Of a stretch of 64,000 bases of DNA, positions 45,784 to 54,547 are shown in pieces; within the stretch, counting starts at the first letter, position 1, and the number at the start of each line of letters is the position of its first letter. The position numbers and the translations under genes were made by a program. This DNA is from Parabacteroides faecis (GTDB lineage Bacteria; Bacteroidota; Bacteroidia; Bacteroidales; Tannerellaceae). The stretch is from the NCBI RefSeq assembly GCF_014647375.1, contig NZ_BMPB01000015.1:163245-227244 (forward strand), given 5' to 3'. The notes under the pieces were generated by a model. The model had not been told where the DNA came from and searched no databases. It worked only from the letters and a program-made list of their open reading frames with translations.

Positions 45784-46452
45784 TTATCGTAAATAGGCTT
45801 CTACTTTCTGATAGAATGTTGCCAGATGCGCACCATCTACAAAACCATGATGCACATTGATCGCAACAGGCATCACCAGTTTTCCTTCCCTCACGACGGC
45901 CTTTCCGACGTTCAGCAACGGGTAACTGCTTCCGCTCGGTCGCTCCTGCGTGTGCGTCATCGATGTAAAATACAGGTCTGGCGTTGCGCTCACCAGGATA
46001 ACACTATACCGCTGGTCTTCGGTGGAGTCATTTTCGGTTCCGTACGGGTTTCCGTCTTCCGGAATAGAATCGATTATATGACGCGCTTCCCGATAGAAGG
46101 CCACAAAGTCCTCTTTCCACGGAATCCTCACCGTATAGAACTTCCCATTTGCTTGCATCCGGATAGGACACAACACATCGACAGTCTCAAAACATAGGAT
46201 CTGCCCCTCATTATCCACTCTGAACCGCAACTCTTCTATCTCATTTGCCGCCCGCAGGATCGCGTATAAATAATGCAGGAAAAAGGACTCCCCATTCTGT
46301 TTCGCTTTCTCTTTTGCCCCCGAGCATTCAACCTCTGACGTAATAGTTATACACGGATTCAGGAAATTTCTGAAGAAGTTAAAGTTATCTTTACGTTCCC
46401 ACGATTCAAAATCTACCATTCGCTTTTTAGGAAAAGTCGTTTGCTTGTCCAT
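45784..46452 (-). CDS. Chloramphenicol acetyltransferase-like (CatA-type) protein
   Basis: A 222-aa acyltransferase with the CAT active-site motif HHGFVDG at residues 201-207 (HHxxxDG) and the typical size (about 215). CAT enzymes move acetyl from acetyl-CoA to chloramphenicol, but many chromosomal relatives acetylate other acceptors. The gene is single, and no mobile element adjoins it. I therefore call it CAT-like and do not predict resistance. A -7 box, TATCTTTG on the minus strand (46480-46487), lies 27 bp upstream. Confidence 0.85.
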   Translation of the reverse strand: MDKQTTFPKKRMVDFESWERKDNFNFFRNFLNPCITITSEVECSGAKEKAKQNGESFFLHYLYAILRAANEIEELRFRVDNEGQILCFETVDVLCPIRMQANGKFYTVRIPWKEDFVAFYREARHIIDSIPEDGNPYGTENDSTEDQRYSVILVSATPDLYFTSMTHTQERPSGSSYPLLNVGKAVVREGKLVMPVAINVHHGFVDGAHLATFYQKVEAYLR

Positions 46453-46589
46453 TCGATACTAAGTTTAATTGATTGCCTGCAAAGATAGCGATTTCATATG
46501 AACGGAATGAGTTTCTAAATTGGATAGGTTTATATTTTGAATAAATTCAGAGATATTACAGTCTCTTTTGTATCATCGAAAATATTCAT

Positions 46590-46664
46590 TCACTTTTGCT
46601 GCAACTGATTGACGATATTATCGATCTGGGTTCTATACTCATTGTTCGTCCGGTCGGAGATAAA
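46590..46664 (-). pseudogene. Possible relic of a protein C-terminus
   Basis: About 24 codons open to a TGA stop, reading SDRTNNEYRTQIDNIVNQLQ near the end. It has protein-like composition in an otherwise AT-rich non-coding stretch and is closed upstream by an in-frame stop. It may be the remains of a deleted gene. Too short to name. Confidence 0.2.
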
Positions 46665-46822
46665 TTAAAACATGCTTGATAGGATTTTGACAATGGAGAT
46701 ACTTATTGTAAAATAATATTTATTAAATAAATGCTTTTCGTGGAGAATAATACTGTTAAATGTGTGTTGCTTATAGTGTTTGTAGAACTTGAAAAATAGT
46801 CAATAAAAGTGTTAAATATGAA

Positions 46823-47016
46823 TGACTAAAATAAACGAACGTTTTTTTCATTCATTTGCAAATGTATGATTTTATCTTAATTAAAAAAACAATTTCAAAG
46901 AAAAAAAATACAGAAGCATTGAATTTCCACAACTTCAAAAAAGCTAGGCAACAAAAATACAATATGTGAAGAGGTCTTAAAAAATGACTAGATAAAACGT
47001 TCGTTTTTTCTAGTCA
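46823..47016. repeat. Pair of 32-bp palindromes, locus B
   Basis: Two 32-bp motifs at 46823-46854 (diverged right half) and 46985-47016 (perfect ends TGACTAG and CTAGTCA, inner AAACGTTCGTTTT). Start-to-start distance is 162 bp. Same family, length and arrangement as 32242-32426. Confidence 0.7.
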
Positions 47017-47613
47017 TTTAATCATTAACTATTAAATACAATAAACAAACAAACTCCCTTATCGGGTCATAACTAATATTAGAATAGTATGGAACAACAG
47101 CAATACGATCATCCTCCGGTTATTCATTTATCATTTGATAATCAATAAATATAAAGAATTTCTGTTTTTTATATCATATCAGTTGGTTTGAATTAGTATT
47201 GAATAAAGATCCGGTTTGTCGAAAGAGAAATCCTGCTGAAAAGTTTTTCTGAAAATTGTTCGGCTTTGGCAATTTAATACAAAGAGTCACTCAAAGACGA
47301 TTTTTGAGGACTTTGAAGGAAAATACGGCTTTTTTAGTAATTGTATTAATTTGCTTGTAATCGACAGGATTATTCGACCGGCCTGAGATAGAATAAAAAT
47401 AAAACGAAGATAAACCGTATTATCCGATTGTATAGATAATTGAATATATGAATGATAGCACTAAAGTTCAGTCGGAGATAGGGATATATATTAGTTTTAG
47501 GGTTTAGAGCTTTTTTGCCTGCTTTGCGGGTAAATTAGTTATAAGTAGGACGAAACCGTGAGGTTTTATGGAAATTCCCTGTCGTGATGACACGGAACAT
47601 TAATACTAGACTA

Positions 47614-47709
47614 GGTGTATCAGATGGTTTGCGAGTCAGAAAATATGCTATACGCACTTAACATATTATTTTCTACTCATCATCCTTAAGCAAACTTATC
47701 TGGTACACC
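47614..47709. repeat. Unclassified 96-bp imperfect inverted repeat
   Basis: Left arm GGTGTATCAGATGGTTTGC with GAGTCAGAAAATATG; right arm (reverse strand) GGTGTACCAGATAAGTTTGC with GAGTAGAAAATAATATG. The arms would fold into a long hairpin. There is no ORF or T-run typical of a terminator. Confidence 0.5.
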
Positions 47710-47755
47710 ATTTTTTTGTAAAGAGTTTTTTTACTTCCCCGACGCTGTTTTCATC

Positions 47756-47783
47756 TTTCCGTTTTAATATGTTTTTCCGTTTT
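47756..47783. repeat. Direct repeat upstream of the kdp promoter
   Basis: TTTCCGTTTT at 47756-47765 and again at 47774-47783, 18 bp apart. It lies about 110-140 bp upstream of the -24/-12 promoter, where sigma-54 activators often bind. Confidence 0.3.
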
Positions 47784-47890
47784 GGTAGGCTGACCCTTTC
47801 AAAATGGTAGGGTTGTATTCTCGTCTCCTAATCTTTGTTTTTAGGATAAGTGTTTATGTATCAAATCCTCATGTGTGTGTCTTCCTTTTC

Positions 47891-47906
47891 TGGCACGCCT
47901 TTGGCA
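47891..47906 (+). promoter_or_regulatory. Sigma-54 (RpoN) promoter of the kdp operon
   Basis: TGGCACGCCTTTGGCA matches the -24/-12 consensus TGGCACGNNNNTTGCA except for one base in the -12 element (TGGC for TTGC). The GG and GC doublets have the correct spacing. The expected start is near 47918, 35 bp before the first small ORF of kdp. The sigma-54-dependent regulator at 44354 is the natural activator. Confidence 0.75.
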
Positions 47907-47952
47907 TATAGTAGGGCGAAACGATTAGTATTAACGATTAAATAACAAAGGT

Positions 47953-48054
47953 ATGTTAGAAAATGAGATTGTATCATTGATTTTTGTATGCGGAGTAGGG
48001 AGTCTCTGCTATTGGTTCTTTTTCAAGTGTGTAGATTGGTTCGAAAAGATTTAA
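47953..48054 (+). CDS. 33-aa single-helix membrane peptide, first in kdp operon
   Basis: ATG 47953 to TAA 48052-48054. The peptide has one membrane helix (about 7-25, with two Cys and aromatic residues) and an acidic-basic tail (DWFEKI). It lies 16 bp before kdpF and directly behind the sigma-54 promoter, so it is probably translated. It is not KdpF; I recognise no family. Confidence 0.55.
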   Translation: MLENEIVSLIFVCGVGSLCYWFFFKCVDWFEKI

Positions 48055-48070
48055 AGAAAGGAGAGAAGAT

Positions 48071-48151
48071 ATGTTTATCGCATTGTTTATACTCTGTCTC
48101 GTGATCTTCGGGTATCTGATGTATGTATTGGTGAAGCCCGAAAAGTTTTAA
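48071..48151 (+). CDS. kdpF: K+-transporting ATPase subunit KdpF
   Basis: A 26-aa hydrophobic peptide ending GYLMYVLVKPEKF, the characteristic end of KdpF (compare GYLVYALINAEAF in E. coli). KdpF stabilises the KdpFABC complex in the membrane. It has a GAGAGAAG ribosome-site-like run just upstream and precedes kdpA by 21 bp. Confidence 0.85.
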   Translation: MFIALFILCLVIFGYLMYVLVKPEKF

Positions 48152-48172
48152 ACAAATAATGAGGATGAAAAG

Positions 48173-49885
48173 ATGAATACGGAATTAGTAGGTAGCATCA
48201 CGCAAATAGTATTGATGATCGTCCTGGCGTATCCGCTGGGAATGTACATCGCAAAAGTATATAAAGGAGAGAAGACCTGGCTGGACTTCATGGCTCCGGT
48301 GGAACGTTTTATTTTCAGGCTGTGCGGCATCGACCCGAATGTGGAGATGAGTTGGAAAAGTTTCCTGAAAGCACTTCTGACAATCAATCTCTTCTGGTTT
48401 TTCTGGGGAGTCCTGCTCTTGTATTTCCAGCAGTATCTACCGCTGAACCCCGATGGCAACGCAGGACAGTCGTCGCATCTGTCGTTCAACACCTGCATCA
48501 GCTTCATGGTGAACTGTAACTTGCAGCATTACAGCGGTGAGAGCGGATTGACCTATTTTACACAGTTGTTCGTGATTATGCTGTTCCAGTTTATTACGGC
48601 GGCAACCGGTATGGCTGCGCTGGCGGGTGTCTTCAAGGCGATGGCATCGAAAACGACACAGACGATCGGTAACTTCTGGAATCTGTTGATGAAAAGCTGT
48701 ACCCGTATCCTATTACCACTTGCCCTGATCGTTGGCTGTATCCTGATCGTGGAAGGTACGCCGATGGGATTTGACGGAAAGATGAAGTTGACGACACTGG
48801 AAGGTACCGAACAAATGGTTTCGCAGGGTCCGGCTGCCGCTATCATCCCGATCAAACAGTTGGGGACGAACGGAGGCGGTTACTTCGGAGTCAATTCATC
48901 GCATCCGCTGGAAAATCCGACATATCTGACCAATATGGTCGAATGCTGGGCAATCCTTGTCTTGCCGATGGCGATGGTCTTTGCATTGGGATTCTACCTG
49001 AAACGGAAGAAACTGGCTTATTCGATCTTCGGAGTGATGTTGTTTGCCTATCTGGCGAGCGTTGCGATCAATACGCACTATGAGACGAAGGGAAACCCGA
49101 TGATCTCGGCGATGGGAATCGACCAGCGCGCGGGAGCGATGGAAGGAAAAGAGACGCGGCTCGGAGCGGCAGCCACTGCACTGTGGAGTTGTACGACGAC
49201 GGTGACCTCCAACGGGTCGGTGAACGGTATGCACGACAGCACGATGCCTCTGTCGGGAATGATGGAGATGCTGAACATGCAGATCAATACCTGGTTCGGC
49301 GGCGTGGGCGTAGGATTCATGAATTATTACGCATTCCTGATCATTGCCGTCTTTATCAGCGGTTTAATGGTAGGGCGTACGCCGGAATTCCTGGGTAAAA
49401 AAGTAGAGGCGCGTGAAATGAAGATAGCAACGATCGTGGCGCTGGCACATCCGTTCGTGATATTAATCGGTACGGCGGTGGCTTGCTACTATTGGGTATA
49501 TAACCCGGCTTTTGTGGAGGCGGAAGGTGGTTGGCTGAACAATCCGGGGTTCCACGGTTTCAGTGAGATGCTTTACGAATATACGTCGTCTTCAGCGAAT
49601 AACGGTTCCGGTTTTGAAGGACTGGGCGATAATACTTACTTCTGGAACTTTACGACCGGTCTGGCTCTGATCATCAGCCGTTATCTTCCGATCGTGGGGC
49701 AGGTTGCCATTGCAGGACTGCTGGCTCAGAAGAAATATATACCGGAAAGTGCAGGGACATTAAAGACGGATACGGCGACATTTGCCGTGATGACATTCAG
49801 TGTGATCTTTATCGTAGCCGCTTTGTCTTTCTTCCCTGCACTGACGCTGGGACCGATTGCGGAGTATTTCTCGATTTACAGATAA
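48173..49885 (+). CDS. kdpA: K+-transporting ATPase subunit KdpA
   Basis: A 570-aa channel-like subunit that carries the K+ selectivity filter of the high-affinity Kdp pump. About 10 helices; filter-type Gly motifs such as TNGGGYFGVNSSHP (near 230) and SANNGSGFEG (near 475) are present. The length is typical (about 560). Its neighbours kdpF and kdpB are in the usual order. Kdp is made when cells are short of K+. Confidence 0.97.
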   Translation: MNTELVGSITQIVLMIVLAYPLGMYIAKVYKGEKTWLDFMAPVERFIFRLCGIDPNVEMSWKSFLKALLTINLFWFFWGVLLLYFQQYLPLNPDGNAGQSSHLSFNTCISFMVNCNLQHYSGESGLTYFTQLFVIMLFQFITAATGMAALAGVFKAMASKTTQTIGNFWNLLMKSCTRILLPLALIVGCILIVEGTPMGFDGKMKLTTLEGTEQMVSQGPAAAIIPIKQLGTNGGGYFGVNSSHPLENPTYLTNMVECWAILVLPMAMVFALGFYLKRKKLAYSIFGVMLFAYLASVAINTHYETKGNPMISAMGIDQRAGAMEGKETRLGAAATALWSCTTTVTSNGSVNGMHDSTMPLSGMMEMLNMQINTWFGGVGVGFMNYYAFLIIAVFISGLMVGRTPEFLGKKVEAREMKIATIVALAHPFVILIGTAVACYYWVYNPAFVEAEGGWLNNPGFHGFSEMLYEYTSSSANNGSGFEGLGDNTYFWNFTTGLALIISRYLPIVGQVAIAGLLAQKKYIPESAGTLKTDTATFAVMTFSVIFIVAALSFFPALTLGPIAEYFSIYR

Positions 49886-49934
49886 CAATTGATAGGTGTA
49901 ATATTCATATCGATATACGAAAAGAATAAATAAT

Positions 49935-51977
49935 ATGAAAGATAAAAAAGCTGCTTCCTTATTTCCTAAGGAGCTTGTTATAGAAAGTTTTAAACAATCG
50001 TTCGTGAAGCTTGACCCGCGTACGATGTTCCGGAATCCGATCATGTTCATCGTAGAGATCGTGACGTTCGTAATGCTTCTTGTTACCCTTTGGGCCGCTG
50101 TGACAGGCGATCATACACAAGGTTCGTTCGGATATAACATATTGGTATTCATTGTGCTGTTTGTCACCTTGCTCTTTGCCAACTTCGCCGAAGCCATCGC
50201 CGAAGCCCGTGGCAAAGCGCAGGCAGACAGTTTACGGAAAACCCGTGAGGAAACACCAGCTAAGCTGGTTGGTGCGAATGAAAGCATTACGACAGTAAGC
50301 AGTTCGCAACTGAAGAAAGGCGATATCTTTATCTGTGAGGCAGGCGATACGATCCCGTCCGACGGCGAGATCATCGAAGGGCTGGCATCTATCGACGAGA
50401 GTGCCATTACAGGTGAGTCCGCTCCGGTGATCCGGGAAGCGGGCGGCGATAAAAGTTCGGTGACGGGCGGTACGAAAGTTTTGTCCGACCAGATACGGGT
50501 GAGAGTGACGACGCAGCCGGGAGAGAGCTTCTTGGATAAGATGATTGCCCTTGTCGAGGGTGCGTCCCGCAAGAAAACACCGAATGAGATTGCGTTGACG
50601 ATCTTATTGGCAGGTTTTACACTGGTGTTTGTGGTAGTTTGCGGTACCTTGAAACCGATGGCGGATTATTCGAATACGCAGATCACGATCGCAGCCTTCA
50701 TCTCTTTGTTCGTTTGTCTGATACCGACTACGATCGGGGGACTGCTTTCAGCGATTGGTATCGCTGGTATGGACCGGGCGTTGCGTGCAAATGTAATCAC
50801 CAAGTCGGGTAAGGCTGTGGAGACGGCAGGCGATATCGATACCCTGCTGCTCGACAAAACGGGAACGATCACGATAGGTAACCGGAAGGCTACGCAGTTT
50901 TATCCGGTGACATGGATCGACGAACATTCATTTGTGCAGGCTTGCCTGCTGGCGTCCTTGTCCGACGAAACTCCGGAAGGTAAATCGATTGTAGAGTTGG
51001 GACGCGAAAAGGGTGTCCGCATCCGCGACCTGAGTACTTCGGGTTCACGCATGATCAAATTTACGGCGGAGACAAAATGTTCGGGTGTCGACCTGAAAGA
51101 TGGTACGCGTATCCGTAAAGGTGCTTTCGATGCTATCCGTAAGATGAGTGAGGCGGCAGGAAACAAGTATCCGCAGGAAGTAGCCGAGCTGGTGGAGAAG
51201 ATATCGGGTAACGGAGGTACGCCGCTGGTCGTTTCGCAGGATGATTTCATTATCGGTGTGATCGAATTGCAGGATATCATCAAGCCGGGTATCCAGGAAC
51301 GTTTTGAACGCCTGCGCAAGATGGGGGTAAAAACGGTTATGGTAACGGGTGATAACCCTTTGACAGCTAAATATATTGCGGAAAAGGCAGGTGTGGACGA
51401 TTATATCGCCGAAGCAAAGCCGGAAGATAAGATGAACTACATCAAGAAGGAGCAGGAAGCCGGAAAACTGGTCGCCATGATGGGTGACGGTACGAATGAC
51501 GCTCCCGCACTGGCACAGGCGAATGTCGGCGTTGCGATGAACAGTGGTACGCAGGCAGCGAAGGAGGCTGGCAACATGGTGGATCTTGATAATGACCCAA
51601 CAAAGCTGATCGAGATCGTGGAAATCGGTAAGCAGTTGCTGATGACACGCGGTACGTTGACTACATTCAGTATCGCAAACGATGTCGCCAAGTATTTTGC
51701 GATCGTACCGGCTTTGTTCATGGTAGCGATCCCGCAGTTGGCTGCACTGAACATTATGCATCTGCATAGTCCGGAGAGTGCCATCCTGAGCGCGGTTATT
51801 TTCAACGCGATCATCATCCCTATCCTGATACCGCTGGCTTTGCGCGGGGTCGCTTACAAGCCGATCGGTGCTTCTGCTTTGCTTCGTCGCAACCTGTTGA
51901 TATATGGGGTGGGAGGTATAGTCGCTCCCTTCGTAGGCATCAAGCTGATCGATATGGTAGTCAGTCTTTTTATGTAA
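49935..51977 (+). CDS. kdpB: K+-transporting ATPase subunit KdpB (P-type ATPase)
   Basis: A 680-aa P-type ATPase that powers KdpA. The phosphorylated Asp is in [10 protein letters not shown] (near 313). The TGES motif (AITGESAPV) and the hinge [19 protein letters not shown] (near 520) are present. Seven membrane helices and length about 680, as normal. It follows kdpA by 49 bp. Confidence 0.97.
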   Translation: MKDKKAASLFPKELVIESFKQSFVKLDPRTMFRNPIMFIVEIVTFVMLLVTLWAAVTGDHTQGSFGYNILVFIVLFVTLLFANFAEAIAEARGKAQADSLRKTREETPAKLVGANESITTVSSSQLKKGDIFICEAGDTIPSDGEIIEGLASIDESAITGESAPVIREAGGDKSSVTGGTKVLSDQIRVRVTTQPGESFLDKMIALVEGASRKKTPNEIALTILLAGFTLVFVVVCGTLKPMADYSNTQITIAAFISLFVCLIPTTIGGLLSAIGIAGMDRALRANVITKSGKAVETAGDIDTLLLDKTGTITIGNRKATQFYPVTWIDEHSFVQACLLASLSDETPEGKSIVELGREKGVRIRDLSTSGSRMIKFTAETKCSGVDLKDGTRIRKGAFDAIRKMSEAAGNKYPQEVAELVEKISGNGGTPLVVSQDDFIIGVIELQDIIKPGIQERFERLRKMGVKTVMVTGDNPLTAKYIAEKAGVDDYIAEAKPEDKMNYIKKEQEAGKLVAMMGDGTNDAPALAQANVGVAMNSGTQAAKEAGNMVDLDNDPTKLIEIVEIGKQLLMTRGTLTTFSIANDVAKYFAIVPALFMVAIPQLAALNIMHLHSPESAILSAVIFNAIIIPILIPLALRGVAYKPIGASALLRRNLLIYGVGGIVAPFVGIKLIDMVVSLFM

Positions 51978-52007
51978 TGCAGTAATAATTTTAAAATAAC
52001 GAATAAT

Positions 52008-52589
52008 ATGATATCGACTCTTTTTAAATCATTTAAACTGACCGTAGCATTCTGTATTTTATTCAGTGTGTGCTACATCTTCATCCTGTGGATTTTTGCA
52101 CAGGTCGCTGGTCCAAACAAAGGAAATGCAGATGTTGTCGAATTGAACGGAAAGATCGTAGGTGCCGCAAACGTCGGCCAGACCTTCACGCAGGACATTT
52201 ATTTCTGGGGGCGTCCCTCCTGTGCGGGCGACGGCTATGATGCTTCCTCTTCCGGCGGCAGTAACAAAGGCCCTTCCAACGAAGAATACCTTGCCGAAGT
52301 AGAATCCCGCATCGACACTTTCCTGGTGCACCATCCTTATCTGAAACGTGGGGAAGTCCCTGCCGAGATGGTCACCGCCAGCGGTTCCGGACTCGATCCC
52401 GATATCTCTCCGAAAGCCGCATACGTGCAGGTACAACGGGTGGCGGCAGCACGCGGCCTCTCTCCTGAAAAAGTGATGGCCCTGGTGAGTGCTAATACGG
52501 AAGGATCCCTGTTAGGTTTGTTCGGTCCCGAAAAGGTCAATGTCCTGAAACTGAATGTCGCTTTGGAGAAAGCGGCAATGAATAAATAA
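52008..52589 (+). CDS. kdpC: K+-transporting ATPase subunit KdpC
   Basis: A 193-aa subunit with one N-terminal helix (about 10-32) and a periplasmic domain with the family's FWGRPSCAGDGYDASSSGGSN and GLDPDISPKAAYVQVQRVA motifs. KdpC is required for K+ affinity and complex assembly. It lies 30 bp after kdpB. Length is as usual. Confidence 0.96.
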   Translation: MISTLFKSFKLTVAFCILFSVCYIFILWIFAQVAGPNKGNADVVELNGKIVGAANVGQTFTQDIYFWGRPSCAGDGYDASSSGGSNKGPSNEEYLAEVESRIDTFLVHHPYLKRGEVPAEMVTASGSGLDPDISPKAAYVQVQRVAAARGLSPEKVMALVSANTEGSLLGLFGPEKVNVLKLNVALEKAAMNK

Positions 52590-52633
52590 CCGGAATAAAA
52601 CAGATGACAATAACAACTTGAATATATAAGAAT

Positions 52634-53407
52634 ATGAAATCTATCGTTAAAAATATCACATTAGCCTCTCTGATCTTCTCTTTATCTTCCTTTACTGCCT
52701 TGAAAGCGGAGGAAAACGAAAGCCCCGTAAACTTCACTGTCCAGGGTGACCTCGTGAGTTCCTATATCTGGAGAGGCTTCTACCAAACGGGAGCAAGTTT
52801 CCAACCGACACTGGCATTCAGTGCCGGAGGCTTCTCCCTGACAGCATGGGGATCGACCGATTTCGACGGTTACAAATCCTCGGAAGGTGCCGCCAACAAA
52901 GAGATCGACCTCACTGCCGCCTATACCTTTGGAAACTCCGGTCTGACCCTCTCCATCGCCGACCTCTGGTGGGCAGGTCAAGGTGCGAACAAGTACTTCA
53001 ACTTCAAAAGCCATGAAACGGCACATCATTTTGAAGCGGGCGTAGCCTATACACTCCCGGTTGAGAAACTTCCCCTCTCGATCGCCTGGTACACTATGTT
53101 CGCCGGACAGGATAAGGATGCCGACGACAATCAAAATTATTCATCTTATGTCGAATTGAACTATCCTTTCTCAGTAAAAATGGTAGATTTGAATCTGACC
53201 TGCGGTTTTCTTCCTTATACTTCTTACGGCGTATATACCGGTACGAAGACCAACGACGGATTTGCTGTTACCAACGTCGCGCTCAAAGGAAGTACGGCAA
53301 TAAAGTTCAGCGATTCATTCTCTTTGCCTATATTTGCGCAGGCTATTTGGAATCCTCGTATGGAAGACGCTCATTTAGTGTTTGGAATATCGTTAAGACC
53401 GTGGTAA
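52634..53407 (+). CDS. Outer-membrane beta-barrel-like protein in the kdp operon
   Basis: A 257-aa secreted protein (signal peptide to about residue 25). The N-terminal part of the mature protein (VQGDLVSSYIWRGFYQTGAS) and the alternating polar/aromatic pattern, ending in F-x-x-RPW, look like a small outer-membrane barrel of the Gcw_chp/TorF kind. It lies between kdpC and kdpD, 45 bp after kdpC. I infer a pore or a sensor linked to K+ uptake, but no function is known to me. Confidence 0.6.
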   Translation: MKSIVKNITLASLIFSLSSFTALKAEENESPVNFTVQGDLVSSYIWRGFYQTGASFQPTLAFSAGGFSLTAWGSTDFDGYKSSEGAANKEIDLTAAYTFGNSGLTLSIADLWWAGQGANKYFNFKSHETAHHFEAGVAYTLPVEKLPLSIAWYTMFAGQDKDADDNQNYSSYVELNYPFSVKMVDLNLTCGFLPYTSYGVYTGTKTNDGFAVTNVALKGSTAIKFSDSFSLPIFAQAIWNPRMEDAHLVFGISLRPW

Positions 53408-53424
53408 TCTGAAACAGGCAACTC

Positions 53425-54546
53425 ATGGACAGAGAACAAAGCGTACAACACTTTTTAGATTTGCTGAAAAAGTCCCGTCGCGGCAATTTCAAGATCTACA
53501 TCGGTATGATCGCCGGTGTAGGCAAGACATACCGCATGCTGCAGGAGGCGCACGAATTGCTTCGCAGCGGAATAGACGTGCAGGTCGGCTATGTGGAAAC
53601 CCACGGCAGGACTGAAACGGAGGCGTTGGTAGAAGGTTTACCTTTGATACCGCGCCGCCGGTCGTTTTACAAGGGGAAGGAAGTGGAGGAGATGGATTTG
53701 CAGGCAATCCTGAATATCCATCCGGAGGTCGTGATCGTGGACGAACTGGCACATACCAATATCGATGGAAGCAAGAACGAAAAGCGTTGGCAGGATGTGA
53801 CGGATATTTTAGAAGCAGGTATCAGCGTGATTACGGCAGTAAATATCCAGCATCTGGAAGGTCTGAACGAAGATGTGCAGGATATCACCGGCATCGAGAT
53901 CAAAGAACGCATCCCCGACAGTGTCCTGGAGCAGGCGGATGAGGTCGTGAATATCGACCTGACAGCCGATGAACTGGTGAAACGCTTGAAAGCGGGCAAG
54001 ATATACAAGCCGGAAAAGATTCCGACGGCACTGAATAACTTCTTTAAATCCGAAAACATTCTCCAGCTACGCGAACTGGCCTTGAAGGAGGTTGCCCTCC
54101 GTGTCGAGAAGAAGGTGGAGAGCGCTGTCCCGGTCAATACCGGTGTCCGCCACGAGAAGTTCCTGGCCTGCATCAGCAGTAATGAAAAGACGCCGAGGAA
54201 AGTGATCCGCAAGGCGGCGCGGCTGGCTACCCGCTACAACACGAAGTTCTTTGTTCTTTACGTGCAAACGCCGCGCGAAAGTATCGAGCGCATTCCGCTG
54301 GCAAACCAGCGTTATCTGTCCAACCATTTCAAACTGGCGGCAGAGTTGGGAGGCGAGGTGATGCAGGTCCAGTCGAAAAGTATCCCCGACAGCATTATCG
54401 AGGTATGCCACGAAAAGCAGATCACGACCGTCTGTATCGGAAAGCCTGTTTTTACGCTCACTTCCGTCCTTCGCGCTTGTTTCCAGTACCGGAAATTGCT
54501 GAATAGCTTGTCACAAATGAATATTGACCTGATAATATTGGCATAA
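53425..54546 (+). CDS. kdpD: KdpD-type sensor protein lacking the kinase domain
   Basis: A 373-aa protein equal to the cytoplasmic N-terminal part of KdpD only. It has a Walker A-like motif (GMIAGVGKTYRML, 27-39), VDELAHTN near 111 and the KdpD signature, then a universal-stress-type domain (about 245-373). E. coli KdpD has about 890 residues and continues with four helices, HisKA and HATPase; all of that is missing here. A full histidine kinase gene starts 1 bp later, so the sensor and kinase halves have been separated. It presumably reports K+ or ATP state to that kinase. Confidence 0.92.
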   Translation: MDREQSVQHFLDLLKKSRRGNFKIYIGMIAGVGKTYRMLQEAHELLRSGIDVQVGYVETHGRTETEALVEGLPLIPRRRSFYKGKEVEEMDLQAILNIHPEVVIVDELAHTNIDGSKNEKRWQDVTDILEAGISVITAVNIQHLEGLNEDVQDITGIEIKERIPDSVLEQADEVVNIDLTADELVKRLKAGKIYKPEKIPTALNNFFKSENILQLRELALKEVALRVEKKVESAVPVNTGVRHEKFLACISSNEKTPRKVIRKAARLATRYNTKFFVLYVQTPRESIERIPLANQRYLSNHFKLAAELGGEVMQVQSKSIPDSIIEVCHEKQITTVCIGKPVFTLTSVLRACFQYRKLLNSLSQMNIDLIILA

Positions 54547-54547
54547 C

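Larger units (their letters stand above)
46453..47880. other. Long AT-rich intergenic region with repeats
   Basis: About 1.4 kb without a convincing gene. It contains the cat -7 box (46480-46487), a possible decayed C-terminal coding fragment on the minus strand (46590-46664), the second pair of 32-bp palindromes (46823-47016), a tiny ORF (47089-47148), an unclassified 96-bp inverted repeat (47614-47709) and a direct repeat of TTTCCGTTTT (47756 and 47774). Confidence 0.6.

Noticed and set aside
45784-46452. Acquired chloramphenicol-resistance gene
   Set aside because: The active-site motif is present, but the gene has no mobile surroundings and chromosomal relatives often act on other substrates; resistance cannot be claimed from sequence.
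47614-47709. Retron msr/msd-like hairpin
   Set aside because: No reverse transcriptase gene is nearby.
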